64,000 nucleotides of DNA from an uncultured Alphaproteobacteria bacterium (GTDB lineage: Bacteria; Pseudomonadota; Alphaproteobacteria; Geminicoccales; Geminicoccaceae), in contig CALBAK010000052.1 of NCBI GenBank assembly GCA_937926445.1, positions 1-64,000 on the forward strand, given 5' to 3'. The translations under genes and the position numbers were made by a program. How positions within the stretch are numbered: position 1 is the first letter of the stretch; each line of letters starts with the position of its first letter. Positions 42,971-53,288 of this stretch are shown in pieces. The notes beneath the pieces were generated by a model. That model was not told the origin of the DNA and searched no databases. It saw only the letters and a program-made list of their open reading frames with translations.

Positions 42971-43903
42971 CTATGAGCGGCGCAGCGATCCGCGGCGCCC
43001 GCTCGGGGACGGACCCGCGAGTACGCCCAGCTCCTCGGGCTCGAGCCGGGGCGCGACCGGTCCGCCGGCCTCTCCCCGCATCCGGCCGAGCGCCGCCAGG
43101 ATCGCTTCCGGGGCGACACGTACGAAGGCGTTCTCGAGCTTTTTGTTGAATTTGAACGCCTGGGCGAGGTCTTCGGTCGAGTGCACCTCGGCGAGCTCCT
43201 CGCGATGCTCGACCACGAGCCGATCCTCCGCCGTCTCGCTCGGCAGAGAAAGCACGGTCAAGGTGACCGGGAAATAGGCGTTGCTCGCGGCGCGCACGAG
43301 AAGCCGCTTGTTGTCGGGTCCGAGCGCCTCGTAGAGGGCGCGGCTCTGACCGCAGCTGCAGCGGGTCCAGGTCGCCGCGATGTCGCCGGTCGCCTCGGTC
43401 TTCTCGAGGACCAACGACCCCGCGCAGCCCGAGCCGCCGCGGTGGACGTAGATCCGCCAGTCGATGTCCTGGACGTGGCCGTGCTCGCAGGCGGCCACGA
43501 AACGGAGCGGAGCGACCGGGATCCGGATCCGCTTCTTGCCCTTTTCTTCGATCAGGCAACGCTGCTTCGGGTCGAGGTCGGAGAAGCGGACGAACCGGCG
43601 GCGGATCCGCCCGTCGACCGTGTCGCCGCGCGCGGCGACGAACCATTGCGGGAAGAGGATGGCATCGAGCCCCGGCCGGTCGCGCCGATACGGGTCCTCC
43701 TCGTGCACGGGCGGGGTGGCGAGGCCCCGCCCTGGCCCGTCGGGCAAGCGCCGCAGGAGCCGCGGCTCGTCGATCGGGCGGCGCTTCCTGCCGTCCCAGC
43801 GCTCGAGCCCGGCGATCATCACCGACCAGCTCGGCAGATCGAGCATCGCCCCCGAGCCGAAGCTCGTGACGAGCTGGGAGAGCCGCAGCAGGTCCTTGCT
43901 CAA
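42971..43903 (-). pseudogene. drmB: Truncated DISARM protein DrmB (DUF1998)
   Basis: DrmB-like reading frame of 310 codons, about half the usual length. It starts at a TTG that overlaps the drmA stop (TTGA). Conserved N-terminal features are clear: LSKDLLRLSQLVTSFGSGAMLDLPSWSVMI in parts, GLERWDGRKR, ILFPQWFVAARG, VRFSDLDPKQR, PLRFVAACEHGHVQDIDWR, the Cys pair in RCSCGQSRAL, and NAYFPVTLTVLSLPSE. The frame ends at 42971 after ELGVLAGPSPSG; the C-terminal half of DrmB and all of drmC are missing, with only about 140 bases left before tRNA-Arg. Probably non-functional. Confidence 0.85.
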
Positions 43904-45853
43904 GGCCCGCCCACCTCGCCGGGCAGCGGCCGGAAGTCGGGCCTGACCGGTCGCAGCCAACAGGCCGGCTCGACCTCGCCCAGCGAGCGCGGCGCCCGGA
44001 AGAGCTTTCGCGAAGGATCGGCCACGGGCTCCAAGGATTCCCAAACAGCCGCTCGATCCCCTGCTTCGGCGGCTGAGCGTAGGCGAGGGCTTCGCTGGTT
44101 TCCGCGATCGCGCGCCAGGCCGCGACGAGCCGGTCGAGACGCCCCAGGAGCTCCTGTTCGAGCTCGCCCTCCTCCCCACAACGCCGCAGCCGTTCCACGA
44201 GACGCTCGCGCAGCTCGGGCAGGAAGCGCTCGAGTTCCTCGGTGTTCTGCACGGCCGGCTCGTCCCAGAGCTCTGGGTCGAGATGGCGGGCCATCGCCAC
44301 CACCACGGCCGCCGGATCGCGGTCGAGCGCGCCCACCGCGAAGGGTGTCACGCTCTGGGCCTCGACCGCGCGGTAGAAGGACTCGTGGAAGTAGCGGAAA
44401 TGCTCGAGATGCGAGCGGTCGCGCGGCTTCTGCAGGTTCAACGGAACCACGACGAGGCCGGGCTTTTCGGGATCCCGCCCCACCCGACTGGTCGCCTGGA
44501 TGTACTCCGACGCACTCTTGGGTTGTCCGGCCACCACCATGAGTCCGAGGCGGGGGATGTCGAGCCTCACCGAGATCATGTTGGTGGCGAGCGCCACGTC
44601 CACTTGGTGGCGAGCGCCACGTCCACGAAACCCTCCGCGCCGAACGCCGTCCCGAGCCGCCGCCGGGCCTCGGCGATCTCGGCGGTGCCGACCCGCGAGG
44701 TGAGCTCGAGCGGCTCGCCGAGCTGCCGCCGGTCGGCGAGCAGGCGGCGGCCGGCGTGGTCGCGGCTGCCGTAGCGCTCGACCCCGGCCAGGATCTCGCC
44801 CTCCACGATCCGCCGGGCGCTGCCGAGCTCGCGCAGCGCGTTGTTGAAGTAGCAGAGCGCGGTGAGATAGGGGGTGGCGGCGGCGTAGCCGAGCGCCGCC
44901 GCCACCTTCTCGGGCGCGAGAGCGCCGAGTGCCGCGGCGGCGAATTCGCCCGGGAGATTCGCGCGCGGCACCACCGGCTCGACCTCGATCGCCGGCATCC
45001 TGGTGGTACGGACCCGGCGCACCCGGCCGTCCGGCTCGACGACCGGCTCGGCCGCGATGCCGTGCCCGACCGCCCATTCCACCACTTCGCGGTAGTGCAG
45101 CGCGGCGATCCGCCCGTCGAGATCGTCCCCGCGCGGCAGGCGCGGATGCGCCCGGCCGAACAGCGCGTCGCTTTCGACCTGGATCACGGGCCAAAGAGAC
45201 AGGCCTCCTCGCGCGGCCGGGTCGGCGCTCGCCGGTTGGTCAGGAAGAGCGAGAGGAAGAGGACCTCCGCATCGCCGCAGCGGGTGGGCCGGCAGAGCCG
45301 GCGCAGCTCGACGCCCGCAGCGGGCCGGACCGTGTCCTCCTCGCCCTCGAGCACGAGCGCGCCCTGCCAGGAAAAAGGCTCGCGCCGCCAGCGGACCTCC
45401 GGCTCGGCGAGCGCCTCGGCAGCGGTCTCGGGCGAGACCTCGACGATCGCGGCCGGCTGCGCCTCGCCGGCGCCTTCCTGCGCCGCCGGCTCCTCGCCGA
45501 GGCGGCGGTATTCGCCCCAGGACAGGCGCAAGCGGACCCGCTCGATGCCGGGGCGGAGCAGGCAGGAGAGGCCGATCGAGGAGGGCAACAGCCGCACCCG
45601 CGCCGTTGCCCGCCCCTCGGCCTCGCTCTACTCGGCGCTCGGATCCTCGGCCGAGCCCTCCTCGAGGTCCTCTTCCTCCCTCGAGCGCCGCTTCCGCGCG
45701 GGCCTCTTCGGGTACGAGCCAGCCCGTGAGGTACCAGCGCGCGGGGTTCGTCGACAGTTCCTCGCGGGCGAGCGCCTCGTCCTCGGCTGCGGGCCCCACG
45801 AGATCGAGGGCGAGGGCGGCGCAGATCCGCTCGCGGGCTTCCGGGCTGCTCAT
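43900..45853 (-). pseudogene. drmA: Wrecked DISARM helicase DrmA
   Basis: Remnant of the large DrmA helicase (normally well over 1,000 residues). Start ATG at 45853 overlaps the drmMI stop (ATGA). N-terminus SSPEARERICAALALDLVGP and NPARWYLTGWLVPEE is good, then a frame break near 45690, an in-frame TAG at 45630-45628, the segment LLPSSIGLSCLLRPGIERV, another break near 45185, and VIQVESDALFGRAHPRLP. Some 500 residues of helicase core are absent at about 44880-44950. Next come LTALCYFNNALRELGSARR and ELTSRVGTAEIAEARRRLG. A 23-bp duplication at 44581-44626 breaks the frame within VDVALAT. The continuation IPRLGLMVVAGQPKSASEY and IQATSRVGRDPEKPG is kept, then a last break near 44050. Confidence 0.88.
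44581..44626. repeat. Exact 23-bp tandem duplication inside drmA
   Basis: Bases 44581-44603 are repeated without change at 44604-44626. The length is not a multiple of three, so the copy shifts the drmA frame; removing one copy restores VDVALATNMISVRLDI across the junction, the conserved helicase C-terminal block. Confidence 0.95.
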
Positions 45854-48800
45854 CGCCGCTGCTCCCCGCCGAACTCGGCCCGCTTCTCGGCCTGCGCACG
45901 TTCGGCGTTGAGCGCGAGCAGCCGGGCCAGGACCTCGTAGCGGAATTCGGCCGGCCAGAAGAGCTTCTTCCGGTAGGCGAAGTCGGGCTCCTCCTCGCCC
46001 GGGAACCGGGGCGACGCCTGCTCCACCAGATCCGCCCAGCCGTAGGCGCGCAAGACGGCCCGGTCGATCGCCTCGTGCGAGCGGCGCAGCTCGAGGATCG
46101 CGGGGTCGCGCTCGTTCAGGTCGTGGAAGCGGTTGTAGGTTTTCCTGAGGCCTTCGCCGCGCTTCTTCATGAGGGTGGCGCGGTGTTCGTAGAGGGCGCG
46201 GCCGGCTTCCTCGAGGGCGGGGTCGCTGCGGAAGCCTTCCGGCAGCGGGAAGGTCTAGAAACAGTCGGAGGGGGTATACACGGGGTCGTCTTTCATAGTT
46301 GAGCCAACGCTTTGGGCCAACGTGATGTGGCATCTTGATTGCAAAGTAGCAAATGATGTGTATTCGCATAAAGCGAATATTGCAATTTTGTCCGAAAAGA
46401 CATATTTGGATGCTAATAAAGCAAAACGGATGTCTTTTTCCGTCTGAGAAGCCGCGAGCACCCGGTCCAGGACAAGGATCGCGGCGTAGAGCTCTTTCGC
46501 CGACGAGCCGTATTGCAACCGGAATTGTTTAAGACGTCTTTGCGTAGCATAGTCGTCGCGGAGCTTCGAGCGCTCCGGCTTCACCCGCGTGTCGACGATC
46601 GCGAAGAGATCGGGCCAGCGCCGCGCCTCGGCTTCGCTCATGGCCTCGAAATCGATCACCCAGCGCCGCAACCGGTGCTCGGGATCGCCGTCGACCTCCT
46701 CGCCGCCGATGTGGGGGAAGATCCGCTCGGCGTTCTTCGGGTCCTTGCTCGATCAGTTCGCGCACGAGCGCCGTCGGGTTGGCCACGCCTTTCTTGTCCG
46801 TATCGTCGAAGGTGAAGCCCGTACCGAGGACGATGCTGCCCTGGAAGGAGAGCCCGGCGTTCGCCGCGAGGCGCACCGGATCCTCGTCGCCGCGGTCGAA
46901 GAGGAAGGCGGTGATCTTTTCGACCTCGCGGCCGTCGAGAACGCGCGGGCCCGCCCAGGGCACTTCGTGGAGGTCCACCACCGAGACCACCACCGCCGCC
47001 TCCCCGGGCCAGCGGTAGCGGCGGGTCGCCCGGAAGATCTCGCCCCCTCCCGGCGGATGTGGGCGAGCCCGCTCGCCCGCGTGTCGCCCTGGGCGATCGT
47101 GTCGGTGGCCGGCAAGCCGAAGCAGCCGCCTTCGCGCAGAAGCGCGAAGGCGCGGCGGAAGAAATGGGCGGAGAGATCGGCGTTGCCGTGCGCACCCGGG
47201 TGAACGGTCTGCAGCCATTCGAGATAGCACGGCGGGTTGCGGTCGGCGATGCTGTTCCTGCCGGCGAAGGGCGGGTTGCCGAGGATCGCATCGAAACCCG
47301 GATTCGACCGCGCGAAGACCTCGGGGAAGACGAGCGGCCAGTGCAGCGGCCGCAGCCCCGGGGCAGCCGCACCGCGAGCCGCTCCTGCCGGTTCGCGGCG
47401 AGCGGGCCGTCGAGGAGCCGGCGGATCGCACCGAGCGCCCGCTCGACTTTCTCGGGCTTCTCGTGGGCGAAGAAGGCGGAGACGATCGCATCGGCCAGGA
47501 GCGGGAGATCCGCGACGCGCCCTTCGCCCCGGCGCAGGGAGTCGGCGAGCTCGAGCTCGCCCGATTTCTCGGCGCGCTCTTTGACTGTCCGCCGATCCTC
47601 GACGAGCGCAGCCAGCCGCTCGCGCACGAGGCCGGCGAAGAGGTCGCTGCGGCTGCGCTCGACCCGCTCGGGCGCGAAATCGAGCGCCTCGAGCTGCTCC
47701 GGGAGGAGGCCCAAGAGGCTGTCGCCGCAGACCAGCGCGTGGTCGGGGAAGATGAGCTCGTGCTCGGCCGCGAGCGTCTCGAGCCAGAGCGAGAGCTTGG
47801 CGAGCTCGACCGTCGTCGGGTTCTTGTCCACCCCGAAAAGGCAGCGGGTGGCGACCAGCCGCTCGGCGTAGAGGCGCTCGCTCTCGTCGGGCGGGATCGC
47901 GGGCGTGCACCCGTGCCGCCGCCAGGCCTCGACGAGCCGGTCGGCGAGCTGACGGCAGGCCTCGACCAGAAAGGCGCCCGAGCCCATGGCCGGGTAGAGG
48001 ACCACAAGCTCCAGGATCCGCTCGGGCCGAGCGTCGGGGCCCAGCCGTTCCAGGATCGGGCGAAGGGGTTTCGCGCACGATCGGCTCGGTGAGAGAGCGC
48101 GGCGTGTAGTGCGAACCCGTGCGCCGGCGCTCGTCGGTCGGCTGCAGGACGGGGACGGCGGGGGGCAGCGGTCTCGGGGTGAGGCCGCGCTGGACGAGCC
48201 GGCCGAGGGCCGCTTCGAGCTCGTCGAGCGTGCGCGCGCCGCGCGCCGCAGCCGGCAGTTCCTGCCCGGTCGCTTCTTTGAAGGCGGCGCCGCGACGCTC
48301 CGGTTTCTCGGCGAGCAGCCGCTCGAGATCGAGACAGAAGGCGACGTCGCGGCCTGGCGCAGGGCGGATCGCAAGCGTGGCGCCGGTCGCGCGCTCGACC
48401 CACAGCCCCGTGATCTTCTGGTAGACCGAGGCGATCTCCTCGACGTCGAGGATGCGGTAGGAGAGCCGCTCGCCGTCGAGCAGGAGGAGCTTCTCGAGGA
48501 CACGGTGGACGTGGTGGTCGGAGATCGTCGGCAGCCGGTGGGCGAAGGGCGCGGTGCGGCCCTCGAGGATCGGGAAGCGGTCGGGGTCGAAAAGGGTGCC
48601 GCGGCGGGTGACGAAGCGGATCGCCTCGGGCTCGCGGCCGCCTGCGCCGCCTTCGTGCACCAGGCAGAAGAGCACGAGCAGCCGGGTCCAGGCGCCGAAG
48701 CGGTCCTCCATGCTCTCGGGAAAGCGCGCGGCGTCCTCCTCGAGCGCGTCGAACAGGCCGCACACGCCGTAGCTCGCCTCGTAGATCGGCCCTTGCGGCA

Positions 48801-49680
48801 ACAGCCCGCGCTCTTCGGCGTAGAGCAGGAAGACGAGGCGCATCATGACCGTGACGAGCGCCTCGTAGAGCCCGGGCGCGGCGGCGAGGGTCGCGACGCC
48901 CGAGGCCGGGTCGGCGCGCCGGGCGGGCGGCCACGAAGCCGTCGAGGAGGATCGGAAGCGCTTCTTGGACCTGGCGGCCGAGGGTTTCCGAGACCGCCGC
49001 CTGACGGCTGCGGCTCTCGCGCAGAAGCGCGAGCATGCGGCGCTCGGGCGGGCCGGCGCGGACGAAGGGGTGGGCGAGCAGGGCGCGGAAGGCGGCGAGG
49101 ATCGGCCGTCCCGCCACCAAGGCCATGGCGGCGAAGGGAAAGTCGGCGTGCGCCGAGGTCCTCGCCTCTGGGCACAAAGACGAGACGCAAGCGTTTCGGG
49201 GTGAGGAGCAGGCCGAGCTCGAGCCCGGTCTCGCGCAACAGCCGCTCGAGGCGGGCATGCGCGCTCGCCTGCCAACCGTCTTCGGCGTCTTTGCGCGTTC
49301 GGTCGGGCTCGTCCTCCTGCAGGACCGCGACCAGGCCCAGAAACGCCTCGGACTCGTCCGGGCTCGCGCGGATCGCGCGGTCGGCGCGGAGATGGACGTC
49401 GAGCGCGGGCAGATGGCGATCGAGCTCGGCCGGGGCGGGCGGCAGGGCCTCCTCCGGCCATTCCAGCACCTCGCGCAGCACGGCGAGCGGGTCGGCGGCG
49501 GCCCCGTCGTCGTCGAGCAGCTCTTCGAGCCGCTCCCGCCAGGGTTCGCTCTCGGCGGCGTGCAGCTCGAGCGCGACTTGGCGCTCGACGAGCACGAGCG
49601 GGGCCAGGAGCAGGCCCACCGGCTGAACGAAGCCCAGCCATTCGCGGTGGCGCTCGAGGAGCGGATCGGCGAGCTTCAGG
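45850..49680 (-). pseudogene. drmMI: Frameshifted DISARM class 1 adenine methyltransferase
   Basis: Remains of a DrmMI-type N6-adenine DNA methyltransferase of nearly 1,280 codons. The pieces lie in three frames that join in order: LERHREWLGFVQPVG (start region), FPFAAMALVAGRPILAAFR, LYEALVTVMMRLVFLLYAE, TGSHYTPRSLTEPIV, LYPAMGSGAFLVEACRQLAD (motif I), LGNPPFAGRNS (motif IV, NPPF), TAFLFDRGDEDP, RRWVIDFEAMSEAEARRW, and the end FPLPEGFRSDPALEEAG to FGGEQRR. Breaks near 49155, 48920, 48070, 47358, 47040 and 46750 plus an in-frame TAG at 46257-46255 (SDCF*TFPLP). The expected start overlapping the drmD stop is CTG, not ATG. Not translatable as one protein. Confidence 0.9.
46258..46445. other. 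AT-rich patch inside the drmMI remnant
   Basis: By hand count 46321-46440 has 43 G or C in 120 bases (36%), against roughly 70% on both sides. The patch is still in the methyltransferase frame (minus strand) and encodes a plausible part of the target-recognition region, such as ALLASKYVFSDKIAIFALC and SVGSTMKDDPVYTPSDCF. It appears to be DNA of foreign composition within a GC-rich gene. Confidence 0.85.
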
Positions 49681-51452
49681 GGAGGCGCTCCGCCCCCGGC
49701 ACGAGATAGACGATGCCGACCGGTTCGAGCCTTCGCGCCCGGACCTCGTAGCGGGCGCGCAGGCGCGCGGGCTCGACCTCGCGGTCGCGGGCGAGGGCTG
49801 CGAGCCGTTCCTCCTGGGCGCGGCGCTCGGCGGCCAGCTGGCGGCGCTCGGGCTCGTTCAAGCCGAGCTCGTACTGGCGGTCGGGCGAGCTTCCGCCCGA
49901 GGCGGTCCTCGAGCTCGGCGAGCAGCCGAGCGAGGCTAGCCGACTCGCGCTCGCCGCGTGCTTCGAGCGCCCGGCGAGCGCGCGCTTCGGCCTCGCGGGT
50001 ACGGGCCTCGAGGGCGGGGCGGAGTTCGGCCACGGCGCACCCGATCGCCGCCTGGAGCTCGGTTTCGAGCGCGGCGGGCGGGCCCGGTTCGCCCTCCGCG
50101 TCGAGCAGCCGGTCGAGCTCGTCGAGGAGCGCTTCGCTCGTGCGCTCGGCGAGCGGGCGCAGCGGCGCTCGGCGCCGCTCGGGCGGGATCCAGACGGCGG
50201 CGACCGCCAGCATCTCCTCGTGCAGGCGGAGCGCCCCGGCGCCGTAGAGGACGAGCCGGCCCAAGAGCAGCACGCGCGGCTCGCCGACCGCGGCACTCGA
50301 CAGGCAGACCCGGGAAAGGAGGTGTTCGACCACGCCCTGGGTGCCGAAGCGGGCGAGGATCCGGCGCAGGAAGGGATGCTCCAGATGGAGCTGGACGACC
50401 TTGTCGCCCAGCCGATCGGTCTCGACGAAGGTCACCGGCCGGATCGCCTCGCCGAGCTCGGCGCGGAGCTCGAGCGGCGGCCGCAGCGTCTCGAGCAAGC
50501 GGGAAAGCCGCGGCTCGGCGCGCAGGGTGGGATCTTCGGGATCGAGGCGGAAAAGCGGGATCGGGCTGCCGTCGGTGGCCCGCTCGCAGCCCGCCGGCAA
50601 GAGGCCGCGGCTGCCGTAGAGGAGGCGGAGCCCGGTGTCGACCAGCCGGCGCAGTCGATCGGGCGCGAAGCGCAGCGGCCGCCGGCTCTCCTCGAGCCGG
50701 CGCTCGACGAGCTCGCGATAGCGGGCGAGGAGGCAGCCGAGGACGAGCTCGGGCGCGTCCTCGGGCAGGCCGTCGATCGGGATCGGCTCGACCCGGCGGT
50801 GCGGGAAACCGCGGCCCGCGGTGCTCAGGGCGCGCAGCCCCTCGCGGTCGATCGGCACGAGCTGGGGGCCGAAGCGGGTCGAAAGCTCGTCTTGCCACTC
50901 GTGCGACATGGCGGGCGGGGCGGCGACGAGCAGGAAATCGATCCGCCCGCGCAACAGGAGCTCGCGGATCACGAGCCCGGTCTCGATCGTCTTGCCGAGG
51001 CCGACGTCGTCGGCGAGGAGGAGATTGACCCGCGGCAGCTCGAGCGCCTTGGCCAGGGGTTCGAGCTGGTAGGGCGCGAGCGCGATACCGGCGCGGAAGG
51101 GGACCTGGAGCGGACGCGGATCGGCGGCGGTGACGGTGCGCCGGCGCAGGCTCGCGACATAGCCGGCGAAGAGCGGGCGCGGGTCGAAGCCGCGCTCGCC
51201 GAGCTTGTCGAAGCCGGCCGCGGCCGACAGCTCGGCGTCGAGCTCCTTCTCCCAGAGTACCGCGAGGCTCCGCTCGGCATTGTCGTCCTCGGCACCCGGA
51301 AGGCGCACGAGGGTCGCTTCGCCGAGGGCTTCCGGCGGAACGACCTCTTCGAGGAGCCAATGCCGGGAACGGACGCGCTCCAACGCACCCGGCTCGGGCG
51401 GCCGGGCGACCTCTCTGTCCGCCGGGGGCCGCCGGTCGGCAGGTACGCTCAT
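49676..51452 (-). pseudogene. drmD: Internally deleted DISARM SNF2-type helicase DrmD
   Basis: First gene of the DISARM set. ATG at 51452. The N-terminal part is well kept: YQLEPLAKALELPRVNLLLA, the Walker A region DDVGLGKTIETG (residues 149-160 or so) and VAAPPAMSHEWQDELSTRFG. At residue 209-214 the sequence jumps to RGFPHRRVEPIPIDGLPED, which in intact DrmD lies after the DEAH and motif III region. At about residue 256-262 it jumps again past the whole helicase C domain to RFAPDRLRRLVDTGLRLL. A frame break near 49888 precedes LNEPERRQLAAERRAQEER and ARRLEPVGIVYLVPGAE. The stop at 49678-49676 overlaps the expected drmMI start. Enzyme activity is not possible. Confidence 0.88.
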
Positions 51453-51995
51453 GGCGGAGGACCGTAGAGGCGAGGCGGTAGGGCGGACAAGTGCGACGGG
51501 AACCGACCGCCGTCGGCTCTGAGGCCGGAGACGGTTGCCGTCGACGACGAGGACGGTACCGGTCGTGGAGGCCGAGGCGTCCGAGGCTGAGCCCGGCAGC
51601 CGGCCGTACGGGTCGTGCATCCGGCGGAGCCGGCGCCGGGGGATCCGGGCGACCGTCGCCCGGCCCGCCTCGCTTTCTCGAACAAGGCGCGGTCGAGCTC
51701 GGTCTCGATACGGCCCAGGGCGAGAAGGTTCGCGCTGATGGCCGAGCGTGCCCGTTCGAGAGCCGACGCACGGGCCGGACGGCCGGACCCGGCCCCGGCA
51801 GCGGCGCGGAGCTCGGCCGACCCGAGGCGGTCGTCGGCGAGGACCGCGATCCCTTGGGGCTCGCCGAGGCCGGGGCCCGAGAGCGCGAACACCTTCGCCT
51901 CGGGGCGCATCTCTTCGGTCCCCTCGGGAAGGAGCGCGGCGATCGCGGCCGTAAGTCCGACGCTCCCGGCTCCCCTCGGGTGAAGAGGCCCTGCT
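51453..51995. other. Unassigned region between drmD and the TRAP operon
   Basis: No supported gene in this 543-base stretch. A minus-strand frame at 51449-51910 contains VFALSGPGLGEPQGIAVLADD and SALERARSAISANLLALGRI, which is less biased than the shadows, but I recognise no family. It may be a further remnant of the defence island or a leader region. No copy of the tRNA 3' end was seen here that could mark the far island border. Confidence 0.4.
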
Positions 51996-53288
51996 TCAGC
52001 CGAACAGTATCTCCGGCAGCCAGGTGGCGAGGCCGGGCAGTGCCAACAGCAGCGACAGCCGCACCGCGTCCGCCAGCACGAAAGGCAGGATGCCGCGGCT
52101 CATCGTCGCGAGATCGAGCCCCGGCACCGTGGATTGCAGCACGAACAGGTTCATGCCCACGGGCGGGGTGATCATGCCGATCTCGGCGAGTGTCACGAGG
52201 AACACCCCGAACCAGATCGGATCGATCCCGAGCGCCCGCACCACCGGGAAGACCGCCCCGATCGTGAGCAGGATCATGGAGAGGCTGTCCATCAGGCAGC
52301 CGAGCACGATGTAGAGAAGGGCTAGCGCGAGCAGCACGAGGAGCGGATCGGCACCCAGCCCGGCGATCACACCGATGAGCTGCTGCGCGATCCCGGTGGC
52401 GTCGACGAAGGCGTTGAAGATCGCCGCCCCGATCAGGATGGCGAAGATCATGGCGGTGGTGAGGACGGTCTCGATCAGCCCTTCGCGCAGCACCCGGATG
52501 CTCAACCGGCCGTTGAGCCAAGTCAGCAGAAGCGCCCCGGCGGCGCCCACCGCCGCCGCCTCGGAGGGCGTGAAGAGACCGGCATACATGCCGAGCAGCA
52601 CGAGCAGCACGAGCAGGAGGGTCTGCCAAACCCCGGCGAGTGTCCGCAGCCGCTCGGTCCAGGGCAGCCGCGGGCCCGGAGCGAAGCCCGTGGCGCGTCG
52701 CGTCGCGGCACGCACCGCCACCATGTAGAGCGCCATGCCGACCAGGCCGGGCAGCAGCCCGGCGGCGAACAGCTTGCCGATCGATTGCTCGGTCATGAGC
52801 CCGTAGACCACGAAGAGGATCGAGGGCGGGATCATCACGCCGAGCGTGCCGCCGGCCGCCACCGAGGCGGCCGAGAGCCGATCGGGATAGCCCGCGCGGC
52901 GCATCTCGGGCATCGCCACCTTCGCGATCGTGGCGGCGGTGGCGAGGCTCGAGCCGCAGATCGCCCCGAACACCGCCGAAGCGCCCACGGTCGCGAGCGC
53001 GAGCCCGCCGCGGCGATGGCCGAGAAGGGCTCGGGCCGCCCCGAAGAGCGCGCGCGAGAGCCCGCCGTGCGCGGCGAACACGCCCATCATCACGAAGAGC
53101 GGGAGGACCGCGAGGCCGGGGGAAGCGATCGCATCGAACGGCGCCTTGCCGAGCACGAAGCCGAGGCTCGCGGGCCCCCACACCCAGTAGAGCCCGAGGG
53201 CACCCACGAGCGCGAGCGCGATCGCCACGGGAACGCGCAGCGCCATCAGCAAAAGGACGAGGGCGAAGCCCGAAAGCGCCTCGCTCAT
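51996..53288 (-). CDS. dctM: TRAP transporter large permease DctM (system 1)
   Basis: Large membrane subunit of a TRAP importer, 430 residues with about twelve hydrophobic segments. Landmarks: LPLFVMMGVFAAHGGLSRAL, ASAVFGAICGSSLATAATIAKVAMPEM in parts, RAGYPDRLSAASVAAGGTLG, IPPSILFVVYGLMTEQSIG, TPSEAAAVGAAGAL and IGMITPPVGMNLFVLQ. The last two are near-universal in DctM. The start ATG overlaps the dctQ stop (ATGA). It uses a sodium or proton gradient to import the acid delivered by the DctP protein of the same operon. Confidence 0.93.
   Translation of the reverse strand: MSEALSGFALVLLLMALRVPVAIALALVGALGLYWVWGPASLGFVLGKAPFDAIASPGLAVLPLFVMMGVFAAHGGLSRALFGAARALLGHRRGGLALATVGASAVFGAICGSSLATAATIAKVAMPEMRRAGYPDRLSAASVAAGGTLGVMIPPSILFVVYGLMTEQSIGKLFAAGLLPGLVGMALYMVAVRAATRRATGFAPGPRLPWTERLRTLAGVWQTLLLVLLVLLGMYAGLFTPSEAAAVGAAGALLLTWLNGRLSIRVLREGLIETVLTTAMIFAILIGAAIFNAFVDATGIAQQLIGVIAGLGADPLLVLLALALLYIVLGCLMDSLSMILLTIGAVFPVVRALGIDPIWFGVFLVTLAEIGMITPPVGMNLFVLQSTVPGLDLATMSRGILPFVLADAVRLSLLLALPGLATWLPEILFG

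Noticed and set aside
45628-46257. Two in-frame TAG codons in the DISARM genes as possible amber recoding
   Set aside because: TAG ends ordinary genes here (ketopantoate reductase at 17322-17324, the histidine kinase at 39958-39960), and the same genes also carry frameshifts, so these are inactivating mutations.
42971-51452. Frameshifts as pure sequencing error
   Set aside because: Many intact genes elsewhere in the window show no such errors, and the locus also has an exact 23-bp duplication, large internal losses and a truncation, which error would not produce. Raw reads would still be needed to be certain.
51453-51995. An island attachment site matching the tRNA-Arg 3' end
   Set aside because: I found no second copy of the T-loop/acceptor sequence in this stretch.
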